Assembly (NCBI GenBank): GCA_030562195.1
Contig: JAUJPP010000002.1
Span: forward strand, 4,712,001-4,776,000
Direction of reading: 5' to 3'
DNA from: Nipponacmea schrenckii
Lineage: Eukaryota; Mollusca; Gastropoda; Lottiidae
Length of the DNA stretch: 64,000 nt
Part shown: positions 21,048 through 31,975 of the stretch, piece after piece
Layout: each line of letters begins with the position of its first letter
How positions within the stretch are numbered: position 1 is the stretch's first letter
The notes under the pieces: generated by a model
What the model was told of the DNA's origin: nothing
The model's database searches: none
What the model saw: only the letters and a program-made list of their open reading frames with translations
Position numbers and translations under genes: made by a program

Positions 21048-21158
21048 CTTTATCACCATACCAGCTATCATTTGTAACTCTGTATGGTATAGTAAATGAT
21101 TGAGAGCTAGCAGTCTTCCAGTTGGAGAAACTTTGAACATCTTCCACAGTTACATCTC
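21048..21158 (-). CDS. RPTP-like membrane-proximal exon, VEDVQSFSNWKT (downstream copy)
   Basis: 111 bp, phase 1 to 1, acceptor AACTACAG, donor GTAGAT. It encodes about 37 residues with VEDVQSFSNWKTASSQSF, PYRVTNDSWYGDKG. The W...PYxVxxxxWxxGD order leads directly into VGS...CNGPL of the next exon, as in RPTP membrane-proximal domains. The partner at 37058-37171 is one codon longer. Confidence 0.65.
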
Positions 21159-21648
21159 CTGTAGTTAAAAAAAAATGATAAAATTTTAACATTTCTCATT
21201 ATATTCCTAATGACGGTGTGGGAACCACATTGAATCGTCGAAAATAATAAATATAACAATTTTTATTTATCTATACCCGTGCTTGTAATGTGCCAGTTTT
21301 AAATTGATAGTAGAAAAATAAATGGAGGCCAAGAGAAATTGTCATTAGGAAAATATAATTTTAATGAGAATATAACACTACTAGCTACACTAAATAAATT
21401 AAAAAGAAATATTAAATGTTGTTCTGTTAGCCATTAAAACTAACAATTTTATATTATATCTCTAATTTGAAATTCCCCTGACAGCACCCTTAGTGTCTTT
21501 GAAATAGACAATAAACTGTGGCTATGTGTGCTAAAGAAGGTGCCCTTAAAATATTTTCCCCAATTGCACACTACATGGCATTGGCCTTATTGTAATCCAA
21601 AAATTCTTTCATTCAGCTTAATTTTGAAGATAAGAATTAAACTCATAC

Positions 21649-21813
21649 TTTTGATTTTACAATTGTCTTTAACACAGACTAACAATGCTGTTATCGTAAC
21701 AGGACCATTGGTATCATCTGTTAAACAACTAGGACAAACTGTTACAGAGAATGATGTCTGTCCAATGACTTCAGAGTTTATAAGAAATATATTTTCTTTT
21801 GGTAGAACTGGTT
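21649..21813 (-). CDS. RPTP-like membrane-proximal exon with TNGPV motif (downstream copy)
   Basis: 165 bp, phase 1 to 1, acceptor TATTTTCAG, donor GTATGAGT. It encodes TSFSVTVCPSC followed by DDTNGPVTITALLVCVK. The pattern TSFxVxxxxC...(D/N)xNGPI marks the start of the membrane-proximal domain in receptor tyrosine phosphatases. The exon starts with PVLPKENIF, the equivalent of P(I/V)LxxxD in the other copy. Confidence 0.65.
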
Positions 21814-22214
21814 CTGAAAATACATAAAACAAATTATCGATTCCAAAATATATAAGCTATTGACTAGCAAGATAAGACCACTTTAAAGTATAATTTCTGT
21901 TTTAACACAGGTTCAAACTCAACATTATTTGTCATTGTGGATGGTCTGACAAACAGACAGACGAGGGTGACCACAATATACGACCCAAAAATACAAATAC
22001 AGGCAATAAATTGGCTTGTATATACATTATGAGTATAAACGTATTGGTTTGTTCCAATAATGCATAATACATGATGAAAATGAAACATAACGTAATATAT
22101 TACATTTTCATTTGTTTTCCTATTAATTGGATTTGTTAGATTTTGTTTGCACAACTTGCCATAAGTGCTTTAGTGGAAGGTAATACAAATACAGAATAAT
22201 TTTAAATAACCTAC

Positions 22215-22278
22215 TTCCTATTGGTGCTTTATATTTTATAGTTGTCTCTATTCCTTTAAAGTCCATATTTGTAGCATA
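22215..22278 (-). CDS. FN3 domain, third of three exons (downstream copy)
   Basis: 64 bp, phase 0 to 1, acceptor CCAATTTAG, donor GTAGGT. It encodes YATNMDFKGIETTIKYKAPI. With 22651-22740 and 23807-23943 it sums to 292 bp, one FN3 domain. Confidence 0.65.
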
Positions 22279-22650
22279 CTAAATTGGCAAAACAAAAAAG
22301 TTAGGCATCATTGTCACCATAATTGGAAAGAATATACACTTAAAAATAAATCTTATTGTACTAATTGGTGAGTACAATGGGAAGATTTTCAAAATTTGGT
22401 CATATTTTGGCTACTTGACAATTATTCATTTCCAAGTTCCAAGTTCCAAGCCTTTAGAACATTTGTAACAGCAGAGAATATATTTATATTTATTATGTCC
22501 CAGAGAAGAACAATGCAATTCATACAATTTTAACCTAAGAATTGTTTTTATAAATTGAAATTTTTGGACTGTCCCAATGTAAGTATACAAGATATTATGA
22601 ACAACTGAATTGAAAAAAAAACCCAGTATTCTAGAGAAACATATACTCAC

Positions 22651-22740
22651 AACTCCAAATGTAGTCTCCTTTCCTGGCTGTACTCTAACAGTCTCATTAA
22701 ATTTACAACTGTCTTTAATTTCTATATATTTATTTTCATT
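22651..22740 (-). CDS. FN3 domain, second of three exons (downstream copy)
   Basis: 90 bp, phase 0 to 0, acceptor TATTTTAG, donor GTGAGT. It encodes NENKYIEIKDSCKFNETVRV then QPGKETTFGV. The same exon in contig 3 is 38812-38901. Confidence 0.65.
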
Positions 22741-23806
22741 CTAAAATATATAACAGAAGATATGGGATAAATCATTCTGAAATATTAAATAAACACATGA
22801 TATGATATCTCACAAAATATAGGCTTATGTCTCATTAGTCTGAAACTGCCCATCCTGTGATAATTATTTGGATATACATGTGTACAGGTCATGAGAAAAA
22901 ATTGTGAATTTTTTCCTTAAAAAATTTGAAGATTGGGTGAAAATTATTAAGTTTTTTTTTCAAATCTCTCAAAATAGCTATCATAGGCTGAGAATAGAGT
23001 TAGCAATTTTTGAACTAATTTCTCATATACAAATATATTAGGCAAATCTGTCAGAGAATTTACCTCAGCTTTACATATCTTGAAAAGCCTGATTCTAGTT
23101 CAGAAAAAATTAACCATTAAATTCTGTATATATATATACAAAATCTAGATCTGTGCAAAAAAACCCAAACAATTTCTTCTGTGTGCTAGATTATTTAAGA
23201 GACAGCTTGCCAGGCAAGTTAATTATAAGCCTACCACAACAAAGTGGATCAAAACTGTAGTCTTTGTGCTCACAAATGTTTAGACTAAGCCAAGGCCAAT
23301 AACTTAAAAATATTTAATATAACTAAAAACTCCCAATTTGTCCAAGATCTCATCGATTTGATCACACACATATTCATTAAACCAGATCAAAACTTTAGTC
23401 TCTATTCTGCTGACAAGAAATATTAAAAGATGGACCGACAGACCGCAAGACCTATCTGGCATTTATTACTCTTTTGATGATTTAAAAATTGAAATCCAAG
23501 GCGTGACACTCCTCAGAATATATAGAATAGGTAATAAAACAATGTATTTCAGACTTCAGGAACTTTAAGCCTATTGTTTTGCACCTTTTTAGGATAATAA
23601 ATAATTGTGAAGCATGCATCGAAGGAAATATTTGCCAGGTCAGCCTTAATCTTTTTCTCTAGAGTTCAAAATTTATTGATTATCACCTTTATTGATCACA
23701 TTTCAACCTAAGTGATTACTGAGAAAAAGACAATCAGAAAGAAGTAAAGGAAAAAAGATAAATTTTCATATAACAGGAGCATTATTCAAATCAATTATAA
23801 TTTTAC

Positions 23807-23943
23807 CTCTAAAGTAGAAGTTAACGTGTAATTCATAATAATTCCATGTCGATTTCTTTCTTTAATACAACTCCAGCTGACTTCTGCTGTGGTAAATATT
23901 TCACTTATATGACGTACTGAAAGACCTTCAACTTTTCCTGGAG
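23807..23943 (-). CDS. FN3 domain, first of three exons (downstream copy)
   Basis: 137 bp, phase 1 to 0, acceptor TATTTTCAG, donor GTAAAA. It encodes APGKVEGLSVRHISEIFTTA, then EVSWSCIKERNRHGIIMNYT. PGxVxxLxVxxxxxxxxxVxW is the standard A/B-strand start of an FN3 domain with the core tryptophan. Confidence 0.75.
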
Positions 23944-24262
23944 CTGAAAATAAAATAAATATTCTTCTTTATAATAGACATTATTCATATAATAGTGAAA
24001 TATTAGTTGTTGGTGAGGAAAGTATTTTCCAAATACTTCTTAAGTTTTCAAATGTTATTAATCTGATGGTAAAATAAAATAGAATAATGAGCATAGCAAA
24101 TTGATAATGCAGTTGTGATCAAAAAATAAATGAGTGGAATAGAATTTTCATTCACAGCGAGTTTCTCGCATGAGAATATTTCTTGAGAATTAGCCTTCAT
24201 TTAATTGATTTTTTTGGTTTTTTAAATTCAATTCATTCTTTGTTATTGGAAATGGAACATAC

Positions 24263-24394
24263 CTGATGTTAATGTTTGGAATTCTGATACATTTAAAATT
24301 GAACTGTTTCCAGCTTTAGTATATGCTAGTAACTCCACTCTATAATACCAGTAACTTACTACATCATTCACTTGCTTTTCCTCGATATCAAAAC
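24263..24394 (-). CDS. FN3 domain, second half (downstream copy)
   Basis: 132 bp, phase 1 to 1, acceptor CTTTTACAG, donor GTATGT. It encodes FDIEEKQVNDVVSYWYYRVE then LLAYTKAGNSSILNVSEFQT. YxVxxxAYTKAGNSS is the F/G-strand end of FN3. Together with the 177-bp exon upstream it forms a 103-residue domain. Confidence 0.75.
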
Positions 24395-24711
24395 CTGTAA
24401 AAGAAATTAAATACTTCAGACACAGAAAATGTTATAATGACTGAGGCAATTCATTCTTGATCTTGTTTCAGAAATTCATTTCAATTTGTTATGCAACTGA
24501 CAATAAAGTGAATTCATTCTAATTGACTTAATGACAGTATTTGTTAAATTAGAGCCAACATATATTATGATTTTATGATATGAAATAAGTGCAGATTCTA
24601 ATGACTCCAATCATATCATAGACAGAGTCCAGACATCTTCCTTCTATTTCATCAAAATTAATATGGAACATGAACTATTATTTTAAAGAGATCCATGAAA
24701 ATATGACAAAC

Positions 24712-24888
24712 CTTGAATAGCAATTTTTTTGAAAAATCGGGTAGCCTGGTTATTTGTCAGATCTTCCTGTTCATATACATTCAAATAATATGTTGTTGGT
24801 CCTGTTTTCAGAGATGGTTTACTCCAAGTCACCAGAAAGCTAGTAGCTTTAATTTCTGTTACATTCAAATTACTTGGTTCACCAGCAG
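24712..24888 (-). CDS. FN3 domain, first half (downstream copy)
   Basis: 177 bp, phase 1 to 1, acceptor CTATTTTTAG, donor GTTTGT. It encodes AGEPSNLNVTEIKATSFLVT then WSKPSLKTGPTTYYLNVYEQ, the A-C strands of FN3 with the core W. The same exon in contig 3 (42903-43079) differs at a cluster of residues near its 3' end. Confidence 0.75.
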
Positions 24889-25301
24889 CTAAAAATAGAA
24901 GTGAGAAGAGAGACATTTAATTAAATCGCACCCAAATATAATATCTCAATAATTTAAATGATCATATGAGATAAATGTTGACATCATTATTGTTCAGCAG
25001 GAGAAAAACACACAAATGAAATTTTCTTAACATTTTATACATATCTTTCCAAAATCATGACAATCCTTGGTTGTTTTAAAACTGTATGAAATGATGTTGA
25101 ACACAACATACCTTCCTGTCAAACAATATGTCTGAGATGTTTGTAGCAATGGGCTATTCTATGAGAATCTCTTTACTGAGATACTATATCATATTAAACT
25201 AAATGTAAATGGGTATATCACATTAAATGAAAATCCAACATAATTTAGGAAACAAAATCTTGTAATTAAGTAACAGAAATTATATTAGTTTATGACTTTA
25301 C

Positions 25302-25482
25302 CTTCTATAGCTGTTAGTGCTGATATAGAATCTTCAGATCCTTGTCCAGCTTTATTATATGGTGTAACTATTAGAGTATAGTTAATATATGGTAACAACT
25401 CAGTTATTGGTTGTGTTATACCAGCCTTTAAATCCTTTACATCATCTGCTAGTGTCACATTTGCACAGTTATTATTCGTTGG
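25302..25482 (-). CDS. FN3 domain, second half after the repeated exon end (downstream copy)
   Basis: 181 bp, phase 0 to 1, acceptor CTATTTTAG, donor GTAAAG. It encodes PTNNNCANVTLADDVKDLKA then GITQPITELLPYINYTLIVT and PYNKAGQGSEDS, a clear FN3 C-terminal half (Y.L.V.PYNKAG.G). The other copy (43480-43663) is one codon longer and its N-terminal loop is quite different (GVRPTYYVPK). Confidence 0.75.
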
Positions 25483-25799
25483 CTAAAATAGCAGAATAAT
25501 AGTGATTAAATAAGTAGGATTTATTTCAAAAGTTCATAAAAAGTTTTAGATTTAGAGTTTTGTTTAGTCTTTGGGATTTTTAGTACTTAGAGATTCAGTC
25601 CAGGGCAGTAGCTTATTTTCATCATAAAAGCCCACATGAGAACAAGCCACATCTGAATAATTTGAAATTTCTAGACCATGATCAAGGCAAATATTCATAA
25701 AATATGGGATAATATTATACAACATGCTATTTAGCTCATTATCATTACTAGTAAAGTGGGTAAAATGTTGTATACATTATATAAACTGAAGTATACATT

Positions 25800-26706
25800 T
25801 TTAGCTAATATATAATCAGTTAGATTGTCAGTGTCCATAATATATATGGTATAAACAATATACATCCTGGTACTTACCTTATTATTAATATCAGTAACAT
25901 ATATAAACTGTTGTATACATTTATTACCATTCTTAACATCTAATATATAATCAGTAAGATTGTCAGTGTCCATAATATATATTGGATAATAATATACATC
26001 CTGGTACTTACCTTATTATTAATATCAGTAACATATATAAACTGTTGTATACATTTATTACAAATCGTAACATCTAATATATAATCAGTTAGATTGTCAG
26101 TGCCCATATTAGATAATAATATACATCCTGGTACTTACCGTATTATTAATATCAGTAACATATATAAACTGTTGTATACATTTATTACCAATCTTAACAT
26201 CTAATATATAATCAGTTAGATTGTCAGTGTCAATAATATATATTGGATAATAATAGACATCCTGGTACTTACCTTATTATTAATATCAGTAACATATATA
26301 AACTGTTGTATACATTTATTACCAATCGTAACATCTAATATATAATCAGTTAGATTGTCAGTGCCCATATTAGATAATAATATACATCCTGGTACTTACC
26401 GTATTATTACTATCAGTAACATATATAAACTGTTGTATACAGTTATTACCAATCTTAACATCTAATATATAATCAGTTAGATTGTCAGTGTCCATAATAT
26501 ATATTGGATAATAATATACATCCTGGTACTTACCGTATTATTACTATCAGTAACATATATAAACTGTTGTATACATTTATTACCAATCTTAACATCTAAT
26601 ATATAAGCAGAAAGAGCACCCATGTCTTTAGCAGGATACAACCAAGATACAGTAAGAGTTCTACTATTGATGTTAGTTACAGTTAAATTTTGCACGGGAT
26701 CAGACC
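25800..26706 (-). repeat. 134/127-bp tandem array carrying an exon end and its splice donor, 6 units
   Basis: Units repeat the 3' ~62 bp of an FN3 exon (coding IGNKCIQQFIYVTD) with its donor GTAAGTACC and ~70 bp of intron. Donors lie at 25876, 26010, 26137, 26271, 26398 and 26532 (spacings 134, 127, 134, 127, 134). Only the rightmost unit joins the full exon; a more worn half unit lies further left (25745-25800). Each internal unit also has TTATATATTAG just before its coding part, a possible cryptic acceptor. The other copy has three units (45930-46395). Confidence 0.8.
26534..26706 (-). CDS. FN3 domain, first half (downstream copy)
   Basis: 173 bp, phase 1 to 0, acceptor TTTATTTAG, donor GTAAGT. 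It encodes DPVQNLTVTNINSRTLTVSW, then LYPAKDMGALSAYILDVKIG and NKCIQQFIYVTDSNNT. The start is a canonical FN3 A-C strand pattern with W in strand B. The domain continues at 25302-25482 after skipping the repeated exon ends. Confidence 0.75.
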
Positions 26707-27127
26707 CTAAATAAAACATTTTAAACAATTACTTCAAAAACTTTACAAATTCACCACCCTGTTTGAAATCATACTACTTAATAGAGTGAGAGTAACTCAT
26801 TGAATAACCTTTGATCCTGAAAAAACTGTCTAATAAAGAAGATTCCCTGTTTTAAAGGGAAATATTGTCTGTCATATATTAACAATATTTTCAAATTATC
26901 TTTATTTTTAATATAATAGAATTCTTTGGGACAAATTGGTGGTTTACTGCAGTAAAATAGTGTGATCGTATTTATTGTTCATCCATTTTTTTTTACAATT
27001 GAGAGCTTTATTTAATCAAAAGATTTTTAATTTTAGATTCATGAATGTTAAATGTTATCAATTTAATTATGTCAAAATTAAACAATTTCCCATGAATATA
27101 CACTGAACATCTAATTAATATCTGATC

Positions 27128-29066
27128 CATGGCTGTTGATTTATTTTCTTCCCAGCCGGACATTTTTTTAACGATGTTTTGTTGACGTCAAAACTAGGGT
27201 GGGTTTCAAAAGCCTACCGCCAACCGCTGCCAACCGGCCTACCGGAAGGAAAAAAATGCGCCAAAATAGATACTGTTAAATTTAAGGATCGTAGATTTTC
27301 ATACAATAAAACGAAACTATTCAATTTGACGAAACTTTTTTGTTGACGTCAAAATTATGGAATCAAAATTATTTTAAAAATGAAACGAAAAAAATAAATA
27401 TTTTCTTTCCGTGTTCAGCGAAGTTTTTCTTCACATCAGTTCCATCTTTTTCTTTAGGCCTAAATGTTCTGTGTCTGGAAACCTGATTTTTCAAAGTGCT
27501 GGAAGTGTGCTTCCAGTCTTGGTGAAGCGTTTTATTAACTTAATATACTGCTGATTTGGTTGGATTAACAGGAGGAGCATTCGCAGAATTATTATAGTCT
27601 ACATCAAGGATTAACTTTGAAAAAATTCTAAAATGTGGAAGAAAGATCCCTTGGTCTTGTTGATCATCCATGATGCCGACGACGATAAATAAATAAATTA
27701 AGGGAAGTAACTCTGAAACAAACGACCTTCCTGTCGTGATCATTTAAAAAAGATTTAAGGGTACTTTTACAGTTAATTGTGTGTCCCATTTGAATACAAA
27801 TTAGATTATTGCTTTTTTGGCATGGATTGTATAAGTTAATGTGAAGAAAAACATCGCTGAACACGAAAAGAAAATATTTATTTTTTTCGTTTCATTTTTA
27901 AAATAATTTTGATTCCATAATTTTGACATCAACAAAAGTTCCGTCAAATTGAATAGTTTCGTTTTATTGTATGAAAATCTACGATCCTTAAATTTAACAA
28001 TATCTATTTTGGCGCATTTTTTTCATTCCGGTAGGCCGGTTGGCAGCGGTTGGCGGTAGGCTTTTGAAACCCACCCTCAAAACTACTACACTAAGTTCTA
28101 TTCAACTAGTATCCAACTGTAAAACATATTTCAATGTCATGAATGTTTGGTAATATTCATCATTATTGGGACTTAAACTTTCTGAACATACTGTCATACA
28201 TCACATCACAATAACAAAACAATCCGATCATCAAATATTTACAGTTAAATTTAATATTTTTTACGAAGTTACAAATGTCGATTTTTAGTTAACTTTCACC
28301 GACGATGTACTTCCGGTTGAACATGAGAAAAACGAAGTATTTTGAACGACACCAATACTGAGAAAAACGAGGGTAAATTTTCTCGCGGTCTTTCCCATTT
28401 GTCTATAAATAGAAACTGTTTCATATCCTACAAGTAAGCAGAAAAGAACGATAAAACTTATAACTACGCACAATTTTTGCAAGGAATAGTAAAATTTCAA
28501 TAGTAAATAACTTGCCAATGACATTTAATTGAACTTTCTGTTAACTTTATAATTGTTAAAAAGAAGAATTCTCAATGACCGGCAAGCTTTCATCGTCAAA
28601 AATTCTATGACTATGTGACTGTGAGGGCCGACATTTTCTTCGTCATGATTACGTTGGTACTGATAACATCGGAAGACAATTATCGCAAAATAGACTTGAT
28701 ATACAATTATAGCGATGAATAATTTGACGGCATAACAATAGGATCAAACACATAACGGATTATCGTGTCAGTAAATCTCTTTTTGAACTGGAATGTTTTC
28801 CGGGAGCAGATTAATAATTGTCAATAAATTCATTGTTAATTAACCACCTCTTACCGTTAATCTCTTAATTAACTAAATTAAAGTAGTGTAAGGAATCTCA
28901 TTGACTAAACATGATAGTTATGTAATTTAATTTTTAATTATTTTTTTTTTAACGTCACTGACGGTGACTGACCTATACTTGATGTCCGGCAGAGCCTATT
29001 TGCAAACGGTCATTTTTGCATGACTGTCGGTCAAGTCCGGCAAATAGAGCCAAATCAACAGCCCTG
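27128..29066. mobile_element. Non-autonomous hAT transposon with another element nested inside
   Basis: The ends CATGGCTGTTGATTT (27128) and, inverted, CAGGGCTGTTGATTT (29066) match at 13 of 15 bases. They are flanked by an exact 8-bp duplication ATCTGATC (27120-27127 and 29067-29074). An 8-bp target site and a CAGGG-type end are hAT characters. Without the nested element the copy is ~1.05 kb and has no transposase. The insertion is absent from the equivalent intron of the other copy (about 46690-46715). Confidence 0.85.
27197..28076. mobile_element. Mutator-like (MULE) MITE with ~240-bp TIRs, nested in the hAT element
   Basis: 880 bp flanked by an exact 9-bp duplication TCAAAACTA (27188-27196 and 28077-28085). 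The first ~240 bp (from GGGTGGGTTTCAAAAGCC) return inverted at the right end with few differences. Long inverted repeats and a 9-bp target site are the MULE pattern. The middle third (27440-27840) contains a short palindrome (TGGAAGTGTGCTTCCA) and no transposase. Confidence 0.85.
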
Positions 29067-29114
29067 ATCTGATCTACATACTTTTCAAATTTTTTACAAA
29101 GAATGGTCACTAAC

Positions 29115-29396
29115 CTTGTGAATTTGTGTTGAAAGTCATTGAAAACTCTGTACTATTCTTTCCTTTATAAACAGCAATGATACTGATACTGTATGTTCTA
29201 CCAGATTGTAATGTGTTAGCTGGTACAGTGATACTATTAGTAGTAAGTTCTTGTTTGAAAGGGCCGTTAAGACCTGGTCCTGTTATTTCTACAATGTAGT
29301 TATCTACTCCTCCAGCTGGTCTACTAAATCTAATAATCATTTCTTTAATGGTATTATAGTCATTATTAGAATCTAATGGTCCAGGTTTACCAGGGT
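29115..29396 (-). CDS. FN3 domain exon (downstream copy)
   Basis: 282 bp, phase 1 to 1, acceptor TATTTCTAG, donor GTTAGT. It encodes PGKPGPLDSNNDYN, IIRFSRPAGGVDNYIVEITG and TLQSGRTYSISIIAVYKGKN, ending FNTNSQ. The G.xxY.V.I.G...L..G..Y.I.I.A pattern is FN3-like; the usual strand-B tryptophan is replaced by phenylalanine (IIRFSRP). Confidence 0.75.
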
Positions 29397-29811
29397 CTAG
29401 AAATAAAAATGATGAAACAGTCTTACATTTTAAATTATGAAAATGGATTGGAAGCTTAAGTGAAATTATTGTTTTGACAGGTTATGTTTATATTTAAATA
29501 GTAAATGACATAAACATTTATTGATAGTGTATGTTTCATCCTGTCAACAACTGACAGCTTTATCAGAATATAAATAAATCATCCAAAAGGCTTCTATCCC
29601 GATCTTATGATAATTGACAGACTTTCTTAATGGAAACCAGTGTCTTATTTGTTTAATATCAATTTCGGGGCAGTTGATTACTAGAATGAATCAAATTAGG
29701 TGTCTAATTATGATCCTATAAATTATACTATGTCATGTATAAATTCATTCTATTACCATCTCTTTGAACCATTTCAAAATAATGTTTTAGCCTAGGATTA
29801 ATGTTACTTAC

Positions 29812-30102
29812 TAGTACTATCACTTAGAGTCTGAACAGACACAGCATCATCAATAGTACTACCTCTATCAGTTCTAACTCTAGCTGTTATCTTAATATTA
29901 GTATAATCAGTTCCTGGTGATAGACCAGTTACTATACCAGTACGAGCTGTGTTACTTTGAATAGTTGTATCTTGAAAACTGTTACCATTTCCACTGATCA
30001 CATATCCATTAATATAAGTATCACTTGATACATTCCATATGAAAGATAAGCTACTGTCAGTTGAATCTGTTACTTTAAAATCTGTTGGTTTCAATTCAGA
30101 CA
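29812..30102 (-). CDS. FN3 domain exon (downstream copy)
   Basis: 291 bp, phase 1 to 1, acceptor TTTTTTTCAAG, donor GTAAGT. It encodes SELKPTDFKVTDSTDSSLSF, then IWNVSSDTYINGYVISGNGN, GIVTGLSPGTDYTNIKITAR and VRTDRGS. W, GLxPGTxY and the final V..LS are complete FN3 signatures. The other copy (47422-47712) differs at only a few residues, and the next intron is also nearly identical. Confidence 0.85.
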
Positions 30103-30486
30103 CTTGAAAAAAAAGAAACAATATTACAGACAACAATTAACATAGCGAATAATTGTATTGTCAAATATTCATTTGAAAATACATTTATAATAGATGGACT
30201 GTAAAAAGCATTGTTTGAAAAACAATGGGGTTTAAATTATTTATCAAATAAGTTTTAATAAGGTGAAATGACATATGAATCTATTGTCTTAGATACACAC
30301 ATTCTAGTTAACGCCTACAAAGATACTTTTAAACGTTCAAGGAACAAAATTCAAAAAGGATCTTGATAAGAAATAGTGTCTAACCTTGGAAAATTTAGTT
30401 TTTGCATTTTTTGAAAAATGAATGATAGTCATTATTTCTTTTTCAAATTTCTTTTAAATCTTTATATATCAGCTAAATTATTATCT

Positions 30487-30533
30487 GGTTTACATTGATT
30501 ACCAGATCTATATTGACCAGGTTTACATTTACA
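30487..30533 (-). pseudogene. Partial duplicate of a cysteine-module exon end with a dead donor
   Basis: This repeats the last ~47 bp of the 30598-30726 exon (TGTAAACCTGGTCAATATAG on the - strand), but where the real exon has CCAG|GTAATTA the duplicate has CCAGATAAT, so the GT donor is lost. The same relic is at about 48097-48145 in the other copy, so it predates their separation. Confidence 0.6.
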
Positions 30534-30597
30534 GAATCAGAAACTTGATAACTTTAAATTATTTATATGTATTGCTCAATATAGATTATATAATTAC

Positions 30598-30726
30598 CTG
30601 GTTTACATTGATCACCAGATCTATATTCACCAGGTTTACATTTACATGTTGAAGTACCAGCATAACATATCAAATCAGGAATACAAGCTTGACTTGAATT
30701 ACTACAATCTCCATTATATCCTAATT
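30598..30726 (-). CDS. Cysteine-rich EGF-like module exon (downstream copy)
   Basis: 129 bp, phase 1 to 1, acceptor TATTATAG, donor GTAATT. It encodes LGYNGDCSNSSQACIPDLIC, YAGTSTCKCKPGEYRSGDQC and KP. Six cysteines with C-x6-C-x5-C-x6-C-x1-C-x9-C spacing; the CKC core and terminal C-K-P are shared with the other short modules. Confidence 0.75.
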
Positions 30727-31175
30727 CTATAATAAAAAATAAATATATTATGTACTATAAGCAGTATTTTATTTTTATTAGTCTAATAAGCAGTTTTAGT
30801 TTTATGGGATTTCATCACCATAATATTTTATCTGTTCTTGAGATATATTATAAATATTTTTAAACATGGAATGTGTCTGATCCCAATGCAAAACTTTTGT
30901 GATAAATGTTGTACAGTGAAACTATGAAATTTCTATTCAAATATGTTTTGGTGAAAAAGAAACATCTTAAATACCAATATGATGCAGGATACACTAAAAG
31001 AGCAGCTGTTTCTGAATTAAAAACTAATAATTATCCTATTTTATTCAAAATATATGATACATATAAAGAAATGCATCAATGTAGTATAATTGTTTACAGT
31101 TACTACAAATCATAGCATAAAAACCATTCTTATTTAATTCAACTCTTTTTAAAATGTACAAAAATAAAAACTTAC

Positions 31176-31298
31176 TTGGATAACAATAATTCATAAACAA
31201 ATAATGATTACTGTTACATCCACATATATTGTTGATACATTGTAAATTACCAGTACATGGCTGTACATTCGGGACACAGCTACTACCAGATACTTGTT
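31176..31298 (-). CDS. Cysteine-rich EGF-like module exon (downstream copy)
   Basis: 123 bp, phase 1 to 1, acceptor TTTTATAG, donor GTAAGT. It encodes QVSGSSCVPNVQPCTGNLQC, INNICGCNSNHYLFMNYCYP. Six cysteines with the CGC core. Two partial 5' copies of this exon follow to the right (31349-31469). Confidence 0.75.
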
Positions 31299-31348
31299 CT
31301 ATAAAATAAATAATCATTATGTATTATTACATTATATATTATATTAAC

Positions 31349-31469
31349 AGTACATGGCTGTTCACTAGGGTCACAGCTACTACCAGATACTTGTTCTATA
31401 AAATAAATTATCATATTATTACATTCTAAATTACCAGTACACGGCTGTATAGAGTTACAGGTTCTTGTT
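31349..31469 (-). pseudogene. Two partial 5' duplicates of the cysteine-module exon
   Basis: At 31349-31395 and 31421-31469 the acceptor side of the 31176-31298 exon (TTTTATAG|AACAAG...) is repeated with its first ~47 bp. Neither has a donor. The third carries CAAGAACCTGTAACTCTA, like the other copy's NSVQP version. Contig 3 has only a single exon here, so the expansion is private to contig 2. Confidence 0.65.
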
Positions 31470-31699
31470 CTATAAAATAAATTATCATATATATTATTAC
31501 ATGTTACATGAAATTCATGCACTGGAAATAGTGGATTAATTTAGATAAATCAAAATTTCTCATTTCTGTAAATGTATAATATATAAAGATAGCCTCATGC
31601 TTTTAAAAATAAATTCCTATTTCAATAACATAGGTCTCTAGCTACAAAGTTATTCCTCAGGACTAAATGATATTAATAAAGTTGTTGATTTCTACTTAC

Positions 31700-31975
31700 T
31701 TGTAGTGGTTGATACTGGCTCTGATTTAACTTCATAATTTGAATCTCTATCAGTATTAACTATAGATATAACTATAATATTGTACACGGTACCAGGTTTT
31801 AGACCTGTTATTTCACCAAATACTACAGTATTACCAATACCAGTTTTATTTTTAATACCATTTAATTCTATACTAATACTGGATATATATTGATTATTGG
31901 ATGGTAGTGTCCATGTAACTGTTACAGTGTTAGTCTTAGGATCAGTACCAACATTTGTGGTTTTCAACTCTGAAG
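31700..31975 (-). CDS. FN3 domain exon (downstream copy)
   Basis: 276 bp, phase 1 to 1, acceptor TATTACAG, donor GTAAGT. It encodes SELKTTNVGTDPKTNTVTVT, WTLPSNNQYISSISIELNGI and ITGLKPGTVYNIIVISIVNT. W and GLKPGTVY are standard FN3 motifs. Compared with 49128-49403, about 17 of 91 residues differ, clustered in the middle. Confidence 0.85.
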
